Source: Anolis sagrei (lineage: Eukaryota; Chordata; Lepidosauria; Squamata; Anolidae). From it: a stretch of DNA of 64,000 bases. This document shows, one piece after another, positions 26,628 through 38,600 of this stretch. A program made the position numbers and the translations under genes. The stretch lies in assembly GCF_037176765.1 (NCBI RefSeq), contig NC_090024.1:155061278-155125277 (forward strand). Direction: 5' to 3'. Under the pieces are notes generated by a model that did no database searches, was not told the origin of the DNA, and saw only the letters and a list, made by a program, of their open reading frames with translations. The number at the start of each line of letters is the position of its first letter. Position 1 is the first letter of the stretch.

Positions 26628-29600
26628 CCTTTGGGAAGAGAGAGGCAGGGGGTATTGAGAGGGATATATGGGCCACCTGTCCCTCCCTCTCTCAAGCCAT
26701 CTCTCTCTCAGCAGTTGTTTTTTTTCCCCCCCCTCTGCAGGAGCAAGGGCGGGGCGGGGTTGTATAGTCATTTAGCTTAGATCTTTCCGGTTAATTTTTG
26801 TTTTGTTTTTTTTTTGAGTGAAGGACATAGATTGCTTTGATTGGTGTCTTGTGTCCAAATTTGGTGTCTATTCACCCACTGGTTTTTGAGTTATATTAAT
26901 CGCAAAAACGAACATTACATTTTTATTTATATAGATTTGTAGGCATCAGCCAAAGTGGAAACTCTGCAGGTCTTCTGAGCATTTTAATCTTTAGACATTT
27001 ATCTATGCCTTGAAATGCTAAAGAGGACTGCAGGAACTTTCATTTTCTTATAGATGTTTGTCTATGCAATCTACTCACCATTTGGCATGACAAAATGTAC
27101 ACAGGTTTCCATAGGTTTTACCATCACTGCCACAGACAGGCCTATAGTCAGCTTTGCACACACCTGCCTGGCCCTCGGGTGGAATTGGGATACTGTGGCA
27201 CTCATCCTGTGAAACAAAAGATACAAGTGGTGAAGGCTACACCTTTGCTCGTATTTTTCACAAGGCCCGTTTGGTGTACAGCCTCAAAAGGAATAGCTTT
27301 GCAATGTCAGTTACCTTATTCCCATATCTGGTCTCTTCCAGATCCCTCTTTAATGTGAATTCTCATGATGCAGCTTATTTCTGTTTTCTGTATTTTCCCA
27401 ACCTTACTTTTGCTGCATTCGTTCCATTTTTGGGGGTGGGGTGGGGTGTTTCCAACCATTCCTGGCACCTGCACTAGAGCTGAATCCTAATGTGAGTTTT
27501 TTTAAAAAAAAAAATCAAAGGTCCACCACAGGAGTATTGTTTGTTTTTCTGTAGTTTGAAAGGGAATTTTTCTATGTATTATTTAGGAATTGTAAGTGAA
27601 AGCAAAAATAAGACAAGTCACTGATCAACTGCAACTGTAATTCTTTTTAAAATATAGAAGTGGGAGGAAACTGATTTGTAAAATATGCCCAGAAATTAGA
27701 AAGAATCCCATATTACGATGGGAATAAAATTTTATAACTGGTATCAGGGATTGCCAGAAAATACTCTGGGACTACAGAAGCATTGTTTGGATATATTTTT
27801 TAAAAGCTTGAAAAGGAGATGAACAAATACTGCAACTTCTGGTGCATTTCCTTGTTTGAAGAATCTTTTTTTTTTCCTCAAATTTCAGCAATAGTTGAAA
27901 GGTTGCAAGAGATTCCTATGAAAGGCTTCATCATGACAGGGGCAGTGTTTTCAATAAAAAAAAAAGGATAATATTTCTTTCCCATTTTTCACTAAAGCCT
28001 GACGTCAATTGTAGAGCAAATTATAGGGATCAGATGATGCCCCTATTAAAACAGCTGCACTGGCTGCCAATAAGCTTCCAGTCCCAATTCAAAGTACACA
28101 TAATCACCTATAAAGCCCTGAACGGTTAGGGCCCTGCCTGTCTTCATGATCACATTCCCCTCATGTACCTGCACAAGCGTTAAGATCTGCCGGGGAGACC
28201 CTCCTCGTGGTCCCACCACAATACAAGCATGTTTGGTGGGGATGAGGGAGACGTCCTTCTTGGTGGTGGTCCACCAGTTTTGGAATGTCCTCCCCAGGGA
28301 GATTAGGCAGGCCTCGTACCCTGTCCTTCTTCCAGAGTGAATTGAAGACTTGGATGTTTAGATAAGCCTTTGAAAATGTCTAGCCTAATGGTCCGCAACT
28401 ATGATACAGCACAGCACTTTCATTCCATGCCGTTGATCCTTAGCTACAACTTGCATTATCCCTTTCCCTTCTTCTTGTTTACAATTGACCATGTTTTTAT
28501 GACAGTTGACACTATAGGTTATTTGGTGCTGTTTTGAATTCAAATTGTTGTTTTATATACTTCTGGCTTATCTTGTATTGTTTTGCATATTTTATTTTAT
28601 TTTATGTGTTGTTTTAGGCACTTTGTGCCATGTGAAAGCTGCCCTGAGTCCGTTTGGGGAGATAGAGGCGGGGTACAAAAATACTGTTGTTGTTGTTGTT
28701 GTTGTTATTAAATGATGGTCACTGATGCCATAATAGTACACTGCTGAGCATTCCTTATACATATTTATGGGAATCAAAGCTATGATACCCCAAATCACTG
28801 CAGTGTGGAAAGATGATAAAGAAAGTAAAGTAAATTTGGAATGTTTTAGGGGCCTTTAAAGTATTATACTCTCAGTACAGCTCCTGCTTTAGCATTTTGT
28901 GTTTGATTTTATGGGATAATTTATTATCTGTGTGATGTACTTACCCTTACTCCATGCTGTTTGGCTTCTCTTTTCATCCTGGATTGCCCAAGACCAAGTT
29001 GGATTTCTCCTTTGATCTTCTCCATAGCAACAACTGTATGGATTACAGTTCACACATGTGCATTAGAAAATGCATGTAACATCCCAATCACTGATACACT
29101 GTAAACAGAATATTTGGGTGACATGAAGATGTTACCTGGTGTCAGCACAAGCTTGGTTTCATGGCTTTCACATAAGAAGTGCAGCCATGTGTTCCGGAGG
29201 GGCACAACATCATCTGTTTTCTTCACAGTCTCCCGGCAGAGCTTCATCGGGACCACGGGGAGTGCAAGACACCGATCTCTAGTGTCTTTTTTGTAGGAGG
29301 ACCTTGATTGCTGCAGTAAATATAGTCTTGTAAGTATTTCATAAGAAGCAATGCAGTAATATGCAAGGTGTACATGGAGAAGAGAAGAGCATGTTACAGA
29401 ATAAATAAAATCCCAGTGTAAAGAGATATCTGAGTCACATTGGCCACATTTTGGGTTTATATTTCAGATATCATTGGAACCATTGTAGTTCTTTCAGCTT
29501 TTGGACCATAAAGACTAGCTTGCTGATGAATGATGACTTCCTATTAAAATGTCTAATTTTACCAGTATTGCCTTCATGTGTCAGTATATTAAAACAAAAC

Positions 29601-32600
29601 CTATGTGAGAACTTATAAGCTATAATTAATCTAGAAACAGGGGAAGATTTTTTCTCCCAAAATCACAATAAATAAATATAAAACTGTGTTCTTTCATTAA
29701 ATAGAATAATAATCAGTTATCAAACTTATCATCAACAGCCTGAAACATCAGGAAATTATGATATTCCCTAAAGGACATGTTTACAAATGCATGCATGTGT
29801 ATACACACACACACACACACACACAAGAGAGCCTTACTTTAATGCCGCTTCCCCTTGGCTGGAACTCTTCATTCAAAATATCCTCAACAGGCCTTTTGGG
29901 AAAGACTGGAGCTTTCTTCTCATAATCCAGGTGCCTTGCAACAACATGTGCCTCGTGGCTGTGTGTATACACAGGGAATGCCATTGAATTCGAGGAAATA
30001 TGAAGGACATTCAAAGGGAAAAACACTCACTGAATGAATGGCATGAGAGCAGCAAGATCATTCCACAAGCTCCGAATACTCAGGGGCTCAGGCTAAATTC
30101 TTGATCTCACTATGACAAGTTTACTTACAGTCCACTTTTCTCCAAAACTGAAAAACTCAGTATAGCTTACACACACACAGACACACACAACATTACAATG
30201 TAGTATATGTACACATTACAAGACTACATCACAGGCTATTCTATCTGCAATTGGAGAGCAAAAGTGAAAAGGTCTTTTCTTTCATTGGACAATCAGGTTT
30301 CTGCAGGTGTGGAACCCCCTTGCTTTCCCACACTTTAATCCAAGCTCAAGGAAATGTCAGAAGTGAACTCTACAATGGACCTTTTTTTTGATTTGGTAGG
30401 CAACTGATGCAGATGACAGGAAAGTGAAAGAAGAATAAAAAGAAGACACATACAGCACTCTCAGCCACTTTCAAATGGCAAGCACATATATGTCCCTTCC
30501 ATCACCACCCCAAAAAAATGAAAAAGAGCTCTAAAATGACATCCACCTTCAGAGCTGGAAATGATAGGAGAAGTCTTTGCCTTTGTCTGTGTATTTGTGT
30601 CCCATTGAATGTCATTGAATGTTTGCCCGTGTCTGTGTATATGCTGTAATCTGCTCTGAGTCCCTTCAGGGAGAAGGGCGGAATATAAATAAATTCTTAT
30701 TATTACTCAATATGAAGAAGAAAAAACATTTTTCATTATTGTTGTAGTGAAAAGTGTTCTTCAGTTTCCATATATAGTTCCCGAATCATGAACAAGATCG
30801 GTTGTGCAGGTTTGTTCTTAAGCTGAACTTGTATGTAAATGAGAACAGGTTCATTTTTTAAGTACAACACTAGCCAAGTATATTTAGGGAAAAGTTTACA
30901 CCCCTGTGGTGTTTGTTTTTCTGTCTGTGCCCCTGTTCAGAAGATTCCACCTCACTTTCTATCCTTGTGATAAATGGATTTTGAAAAAAAATGGCTTGTT
31001 ATGGAAACAAAGAGGGGTGATAAAGCTTCAGTTGACACACCCTTTCCCTATAATAGCTTTTTCAGGAGTAAATTTCCCTTCTAAGGGGTAGATTTCTCTC
31101 ACTTTCTGTCTGCTCTTAACTATGAATCATTTGTAAGCCAGATGTTTGTAACTCGGAAAACAAATCCTAGTAGACCATTGCATTCTAGTGAAAAGTCACT
31201 AAAGTATAGGGAAGCATCATGGGTTCATAAAACTCCCACAAAACCGTAAGACAATACTGCAACATGAAACAATGTTTTGGGAAGGCAGAGAAAGTGCACA
31301 AAACCCTGAGCTGTAGCTCTGAATCTTGTTATGGTTCTTCCTGAAATGGTTAAGTAGTATGTGTTTCTCATTGTAACAGAGAGTGCAGCTAATAGTATGT
31401 AGGTAGACCAACAGATAGATAGGGTTGGAGAATCACGGTACCTTGCCACTGCCAGCTCATATTTTTCATGGAATGGTTCAATTTGAAATTCTAACTTCCC
31501 ATCTTCCAAGTCCCATGTGACACTCATTTTCAGGGAAGCTTGTGTCCTGAATTTGCCTGTGATTTCCACGATATGTACAGAAGGTCCTGTGTTCAGTCCC
31601 CACACAAACTTTCCAAATCCTTGGAGGCTAAAAGGAAATAGGAAATCACATATACAAGACATTTAACCACTGGTATAACTAGCAGAGCCAGGTCCAGCAT
31701 TAAACAGAATGAGGGAGCACCTCAAGGGGTTGATTTTGGAGTCCCCAAAGAGCTGTTCCTTATGTAATTTGGTACCCTTGTTTTCCTAAACTCCAAGAAT
31801 CGGATTCATGGGATGTTTTCCCAATAGTGCAAAAATAACTTGGCTATGACTTGCATCATGTGTGAATGAAAGCGTGTGTGTTTGTGGGGATATTATATGC
31901 CTCTCCACCTTGCACAGCCATGTCAAACAGGTTCACAGTTCAGTTTTCATGAACAAAGCTGTGGCGTGGGACAATAATTTAACCATAATGGCTGAATACA
32001 AAAGTCATGTTTGGGTTACCTAGATGAGCTCTCAAGATGAAGTCCCTTTTGGATATTATGAGTCTTCTTCTGATCTGCTTCATTTTCCACTTCTTTTACT
32101 ACAAGAGATCAAAAGAGTAAAGGCTGTAAAAGGAGACTTAGCTAAACTCTGTCTACAGCTTTTGGCTAGGGAACCTGTCACCTTCATAAAAGAAAGGACA
32201 ATCTCTTTTCCCCCTTTAAGAACGAACATAGAAACACTGACTATGTGTTGAATCAGGAGTCTAACAAAACATTTCATGACATTTGGTGATCTTCTGGCTT
32301 ACCCTTCATTGAAGTAGATGGCATAAGAATGCCAGTGGCGCTAAAATCAATCAATTGACCGGAAGCACTAGGAACCATATATCGACCCTCCAGAATCAGA
32401 GATAGAATCCATTGGTCATCAATATTTTTGATGATCTGATCAATCATTCCAATGGCTTGAGGCCCAAGTCTTCCTTCCTCTAACTACAACAGAATAGACA
32501 TTCCGTTGATTAAAAATATGACACAAATGGTTTGAATAGATTGTGAACAAAAAAAGAAAGCAGCTCACCTTCCCAAGTAGTATTGCATCTTCAGTGGTCA

Positions 32601-35600
32601 TATACATGAATTCTTTGTCCATAAAGGAGAGTGAACTACCAAGCAAAGTATTCTCAAGGGCTAGGTCTTTGAATCCTGGCAGCTGAAAATCAAACAGATG
32701 ATGCTTCGTGAGGCTCATGCTCATTTAAGCAAGAGCAAAAAAAAAAAAAAATCATTTTGCTATGCAGCACTCTTGTTGTAGGCATCTTCATTTTGCCAAT
32801 ATCCATGTCCTTTTGTTCAGAACAGTATTTTAACAATGCCCCAAAACCACTTAATGTAGTCCCAAGCCACAAACAGCCTCATGCTATAAATGCAAGTAAC
32901 TGACCAGGCCATCTCTTCTTGCTCATTTGGAAGTCATTTGCCCACCCATTCTCCCAATTCAGATCTGGGAATAAGATCACCCATCATTTTCTTAAGCCCG
33001 TGGACTCAAGGAACTGAATATATTACCTGTTTTTCTGTATCTTTAATCTTCTGGTGGCTAAAGGTTTGCTCAGTTGGCCGATTGAGGTTTGCCCACCATT
33101 CCTTTAGGCCGGTAGCTTGCACTGTAAACTTTTCAAAGAAAGAGAGGATTTGGAAAGGGTACGATATGAGCTCATTCCTATTTATCATGTATGAAGCAAT
33201 ATGCAAAGGAACCCAGCCCACTTCTTTTTCCTGAAATGTGCTAAGGCAATGTGATACTTACCCCAATTGGCCGAACAACTACGCCAGAGAAAGTTACTTC
33301 TGAGTTGAAGATGAGATATGAGGGGAATGGTCTTATGGGGTTGTCAATCACAATAAATTTAGAAATGCCACCAAATCTGTGAAGAGCTGTAATTTAAGCA
33401 AACACATCAGAAAATGTATCAACATGTTAATAATCGTCGAAGGCTTTCATGGCCAGAATCACTGGGTTGTTGTAGGTTTTTTCGGACTATATGGCCATGT
33501 TCTAGAGGCATTATCTCCTGACATTTCGCCTGCATCTATGGCAAGCATCCTCAGAGGTAGTGAGGATGCTTGCCATAGATGCAGGTGAAACGTCAGGAGA
33601 GAATGCCTCTAGAACCCATGTTAATAATCTTCAAAAACTGGAAGTACAGTACCTCTGCTAGTTCTTTGGAAGTACTTTCCCGGATTGTTTTCAATAACTT
33701 ATGGTTGCCCTGAACTGACTGAATGGGCATCATCCCCTAAACATTTTTGCTTACAAATAAAGTATGCAAAGTGACCATTCCATGGAAAATGCCTGCCTCG
33801 TGTCCCATCTACACTGCCATATGATGCATTTTAAAACTTCACTATATGGCAGTGTCGTTAGGGACTTCGACCTTCAAGATTTCTCTTTGCAATATATAAT
33901 TTAAAAGGGAGATAGGAAAGTACCTTGCCTTAACTCCGGGATTTTCTAATATTGAATTGGTGCAGAAACATTCCCTAGGCCCCTTCCACACAGCTGAATA
34001 AAATCCCACATTTTCTGCATTGAACTGCAATATATGGCAGTATGGACTCCGATAACTCAGTTCAAAGGAAATCTTGTTGGCTCTTCTGTCTTGATATTCT
34101 AGGTTATATGGCTGTGTGGAAGGGCCCTTAATCTACAAATTAGACTTTAAACTGGATATATCTCTTGAACTGAACGCAAGCCCCACCAAGCTAAATAACA
34201 CATTTTTTTTCTTTTTAATTCCAATGTTGATCTTTTTAGATGTTGTCTCAGATTGTTTTAATGCTGTGACTTGTGTAACTGCATTTCAATGCTTACATTT
34301 TGTATATATTTGATATATTGTTCTTATAATATTTTATGCGTTTGACTCCAAACTTTAGAAAAGTGATAAAGATGAGGAGGAGGAGATTGGAAAAGAGATT
34401 GGGAAAGTTACTTTTGGACATTTTCCCAGAATCTCCTAAACTTGGTCCCATTCTTTTCCATGGTGATATGCAATGCCATAAGTGGCGTAGCTGCAAAAGT
34501 ATGTGTGGACATAGCTTGAAGAAATAGTTTTTAAAGACCCTACTTCCAAAATAGCATGATGAGTGGGTGATTCAAGGAGTTGCAGTTAAGAATTAACTTT
34601 CCCAAGTTCTTTGGGACACAGATTACACACATTTGCAGATTACCCAAAAAAAAGGGAAGCAGGGTTCATATATATGAAATAACACAGAATTTAAAAATCC
34701 AAAGTACTTTTTATATGTTGGGATATGGCTTTTCATATATGAAAAAACAATATCCAAAAAACTAGTTTTTTTCTTATTAATTAATTTTCGTATTAATTTG
34801 CCAATCTGATACTTACTATTGAATATGTTCAAATAAACAACTTTGCTGTAATTTCCACTATTTGGGAAAAACCAAGGATTCATAAGTTTCAAGGCCACGT
34901 GGCAATAAGAAGACCTAAAGAAAATTGAAGTCATCAGTGAAATTAGAATCAGCAATACATGTCAAATCTTGTCTGTTCAAAAACCAGCCCTGTTCAGGAA
35001 GGAAGAGGTTTGCACTGCAGAGGTCTTGTGGTCCTTGAAAAGCTAACAGGTTTACCAGGCATTTAATGAAGCCTGGAGACCCAACTACCAAAGCTAGGCC
35101 TTGACCACCTTTTACTAGATCTAACTCAAGATTTTTTGTTTTTGCTGCCACTGTAGCAGATTATGATAGCTACAAGGCAAGCAGGCAGGTTTATTTTTAC
35201 GAAAAGGGATATAGACTGAATAGGCTACTCTTGGTTCAGATGAGACACAGCCAGTAGGCTGAGGCAATGTTGCATGCACGTTAGCTCTCACTGAATTGAA
35301 AACAGGGCATTCGTTAAGAATTAAATGCACAAACACTGGGATACAGAGGCAGTTCCTGATAGGAGAATAGCCCATATCCCCTTGCCTTTATCTTCACTTC
35401 TCCAGGCGGATATTCAAGTTATCCAGGGGCCTGGTCAGTGCAAAACTGCTCAATGTACAAAGTCTGCACTGGGAGATGTCAGGGCAGCTGGAAAGGGAAC
35501 AACAGCAAAGCCAGGAGGGGATCTGATTGAAAAGTATTGTGAGGTGGAAGGTGCATCTCAACTTACAGGTTGTAGTACATTGGGAGCCTGAGTTTGGAGC

Positions 35601-38600
35601 AAGCCTTTAGCTGAGAGTAGACAAAGGAGATAAGCACTTCCTCCTTCTCTCTGAATGCAACATTAGCGACAGCTGTGATAATTGGGAGAGTTGGGTATGT
35701 TTCAAAGATGGCCATGCAAGCCACAATTCGAGCTTGAATAGGAGCAGAAGAGTTCATATAGATCTGCATTAGAATGCCATGAACCTGAAGAAAAAGAAAA
35801 TGTCCCATTATAGTTAAATCTTGCAAACATTTTGAAGGTTGTAGGAATGAGAAACATACTTAAAATGAAAGAGAAGAGGATAGCTCCTATATGGAGATCA
35901 TACAGTAAGCAAAAACAATGTGCTTAGGTGTACCCACACTTTGGAATTATTGAACCACATAAACTGCCATGGCTCAGTGTTATGGGATTTGTAGTTTGGG
36001 GGCAGAGCCCTGGTGCCAAAGTAAATAAAAAATCCAAGGTTTCCATAGGATGAAGATGCAGCAATTAATATGTGGCAGATCTGCTATTACTTCTGCAGTG
36101 TGGATAATCTCAAAGTGCCTCATAAAAACCTGTGCAGTCCACTGAGTTCTGCTCCCTCGGTCATTCGGTGGCCATCTAGATGCCCTTCAGAGGGGCCAAC
36201 CAAGGCAGACTTCTCCACCTACTTGCTCCACCTCCTGATACCAAGGCAGCATTCCTTCTTTCTCTAATCATCTTGCCTAATATTACTCCAATATAGACCC
36301 TCTGCTTTCTTTTCCCTTTCTCCTTTCTTTTCAAACAAATTTCTGATATTCAGAATTGCAACCTAACCATGGTTTGAGCTATGGGGAGGAGTTGCACCTG
36401 GAACTGTTTCTAAAGACATAATATCTTCCTAATGTTTTCAGGTGAGTCCTTCTTTTTCTACTTACCTTTGCAGGATCCCGTCTGCCAATTTTCATGAGTG
36501 CTTGAATAGCAACAACCTGGACAAATTTGCTGTGTTTATCATTCTGGGCCAAGGGTCTCACTAATTTCAAGCTGGCTGGCTGAGCAGCATTGCCAATAGA
36601 CTTCAGAGCCAATATTATGCGTTTCTCATCATGGTTCGTGACTGCCTCAGTGAGGAGGTTGTGGATGGGCTACAAACAGAAACAAACACAAAAAATGGGA
36701 TCATTCCAACTTCATCTGAGAAATGCAGTATATGTGGTTGTCTTTTCCCTATGGCAAAACATTGAGGGATAATCTGCAAGTACCATTTCTGGGGTGTCAC
36801 CAGAGGAAGGCTGAGATTTAGATGAAACTAGTGACTTTCCGGTCTGGACCACACTTGGGAATGTTCCCAGAGATCAAAGAAATCACTTCTTATTGGTAAT
36901 ATGCAAGCCAAAGCAATTCCTCAATGGCTCTGGAAAGCATACTCTTCTTTGGTTAACGCATGTACAATTCAACTTCACCTAAAATAAGGACCACATACCT
37001 CAAGCAATTTGTTGGAACAACCTTGACTCAGAGGACATTGTCTGGAGACTAGAGTTCCATATGCCAGGATGACAAGCTTCTCAAGCACTAATGGCCCAGT
37101 ACTATGAACATGGTTGAGAATTTCCTGTGGATTAGAGAAAGCAGTCAATCCAGGGACCAGATTTTCATAGACAATGTGTCTTTTCTAATGCTTACTCCAT
37201 TGCTTTAATTGAAAACATTGTATGTCTTCCATTCTTGTAGGGAGCACCAATTTAACATGTACTCACAGCTGCTAGGCGAGCTGTTTCCTCTATTCTAGCA
37301 ACATCCGGGCTGGCAGTGTGGAACATTATGGGAAGGAGCCAATAAAGTTCCATTTTCTGCAGTTCGCCTTTGATCAGTTTTTCTTTGAGAAACTTCATGG
37401 GGTCAAGACGGCCTGCATATAAGATTGAACTCAGCAGGAGATGTCTGCAAAGGAGAGAAGAGAACATCCTCAAGATTCATTCTGATCTCTTTTCTACAAG
37501 AGCAGTTCTGACTGAGAGATCTGAGGGCAGATTCTGAGACTCCCGTCTCTGGCACTTCTCAGGTGCTCAGGCAGTGCTCTGCAGGGCATGCTGGTCAGGC
37601 AACATACCTGGGTTTGGGTTTGTGCTCAACTGTCTTGTAAAGGACATTCATCTCCTCTACAGTTAAACGACGGCACAGTTGGCTAAGGTCTATGTACTTG
37701 GGGAGAGCCTCTAGAGGGATTTTTTCCCAGTGATCAGCCTCCTTCAGAATTTCCTCAGCCTGATAGAAGAGCGGAAAGCAAAGAGGAGACAGGATATCAT
37801 CAGTGTTGGCCATCAAAACATTCTTTGGAAAGTCAGTAAGAAAAGAAGAAACATATTTGTTCTTTACCTGTTGCTTAGCATTTCCAATGATCTTCATCTC
37901 GGGCAGATCTTCTGGGAATTCATAACGAATGTTTACAGTCTTTTGAACACCTTCCTGTACCTGACTTGGTGGTGGGGCATGTTGAAGAGGACTTTCAACC
38001 AAGTACAGGTTTTGCCTAAGAGGAAAAAGAAGAGTAGAAAGGTGCAATTGAGGAATGAGTAAACTGTGGAGCTAAACATGGAGCTAAACATACGTAACCA
38101 TTCTTTTTGGAAAAGCATGTGGATGTCAACTTACTTGGTTATAATTACTCCAGAACCATCAGCTTCACTGAGTGGAGAAACTTGGTATACTTCCTTAGAC
38201 TCAACTTGAGAAATCGTGCTTATAGGACCATTACATTTCAGCTTCATGACCAAGGCTGAAGTTCCTTGAACCATTGTGTTTTTCTAAATGACAGAAAGTG
38301 GCACCTTTTGTGAGTACAACACACACTGGGTTGAAAGACTAACACGGCTGATGCTTTAGAGATGGAGTTAGCAGCTCATATAGAAGGATATAAATCCCAC
38401 CCCACATCTCTGTTAAAGTCAGTGGAATAATTTAACTTTTGCACACAAACAAATATATTTGAGCTGTTCTTACCAGTGGGCATTTTGGATAGAGGTGGAA
38501 GTAAGACATTCCAATGGTCCGCTGGACTTTATTATCGCAGTTGCTGTAGTCCTTGGTCTTGGTGATCGTGGAGCACTTGTTCCTGTCATTTGTGATGAAA

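Larger units (their letters stand above)
20600..27206 (-). repeat. Three tandem Kazal units inside the vitellogenin gene, exons plus introns
   Basis: Three units repeat in the same order: first-half exon, intron, second-half exon, downstream intron. Intron sequence is shared too. A block ending CAGCATTTAAAATGGAGAGT lies beside each second-half exon (21.26, 22.99 and 25.11 kb). The TTCACATTGAGTGTTCTTAA block recurs at about 22.63 and 24.76 kb, with a decayed copy at 20.89 kb. Units 1 and 2 also share a palindromic element (25.13-25.28 and 23.01-23.17 kb) that unit 3 lacks. Confidence 0.85.

Noticed and set aside
26382-26780. Open frames with RERERE or SLSLSL repeats at 26.4-26.8 kb and 3.66-3.98 kb
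   Set aside because: They are GA/CT microsatellites inside the two related Helitrons.
20600-27300. A separate ovomucoid/SPINK-type gene nested in a vitellogenin intron
   Set aside because: No signal-peptide exon, start, stop or poly(A) signal was found around the six exons, and their outer phases fit the vitellogenin exons. Kept as the main alternative to be tested with transcripts.
29940-30026. Extension of vitellogenin exon 19 upstream to include the open frame from about 30,026
   Set aside because: No acceptor AG in phase with exon 18 was found farther upstream; the AG at 29959-29960 fits the phase and gives the [13 protein letters not shown] continuation.
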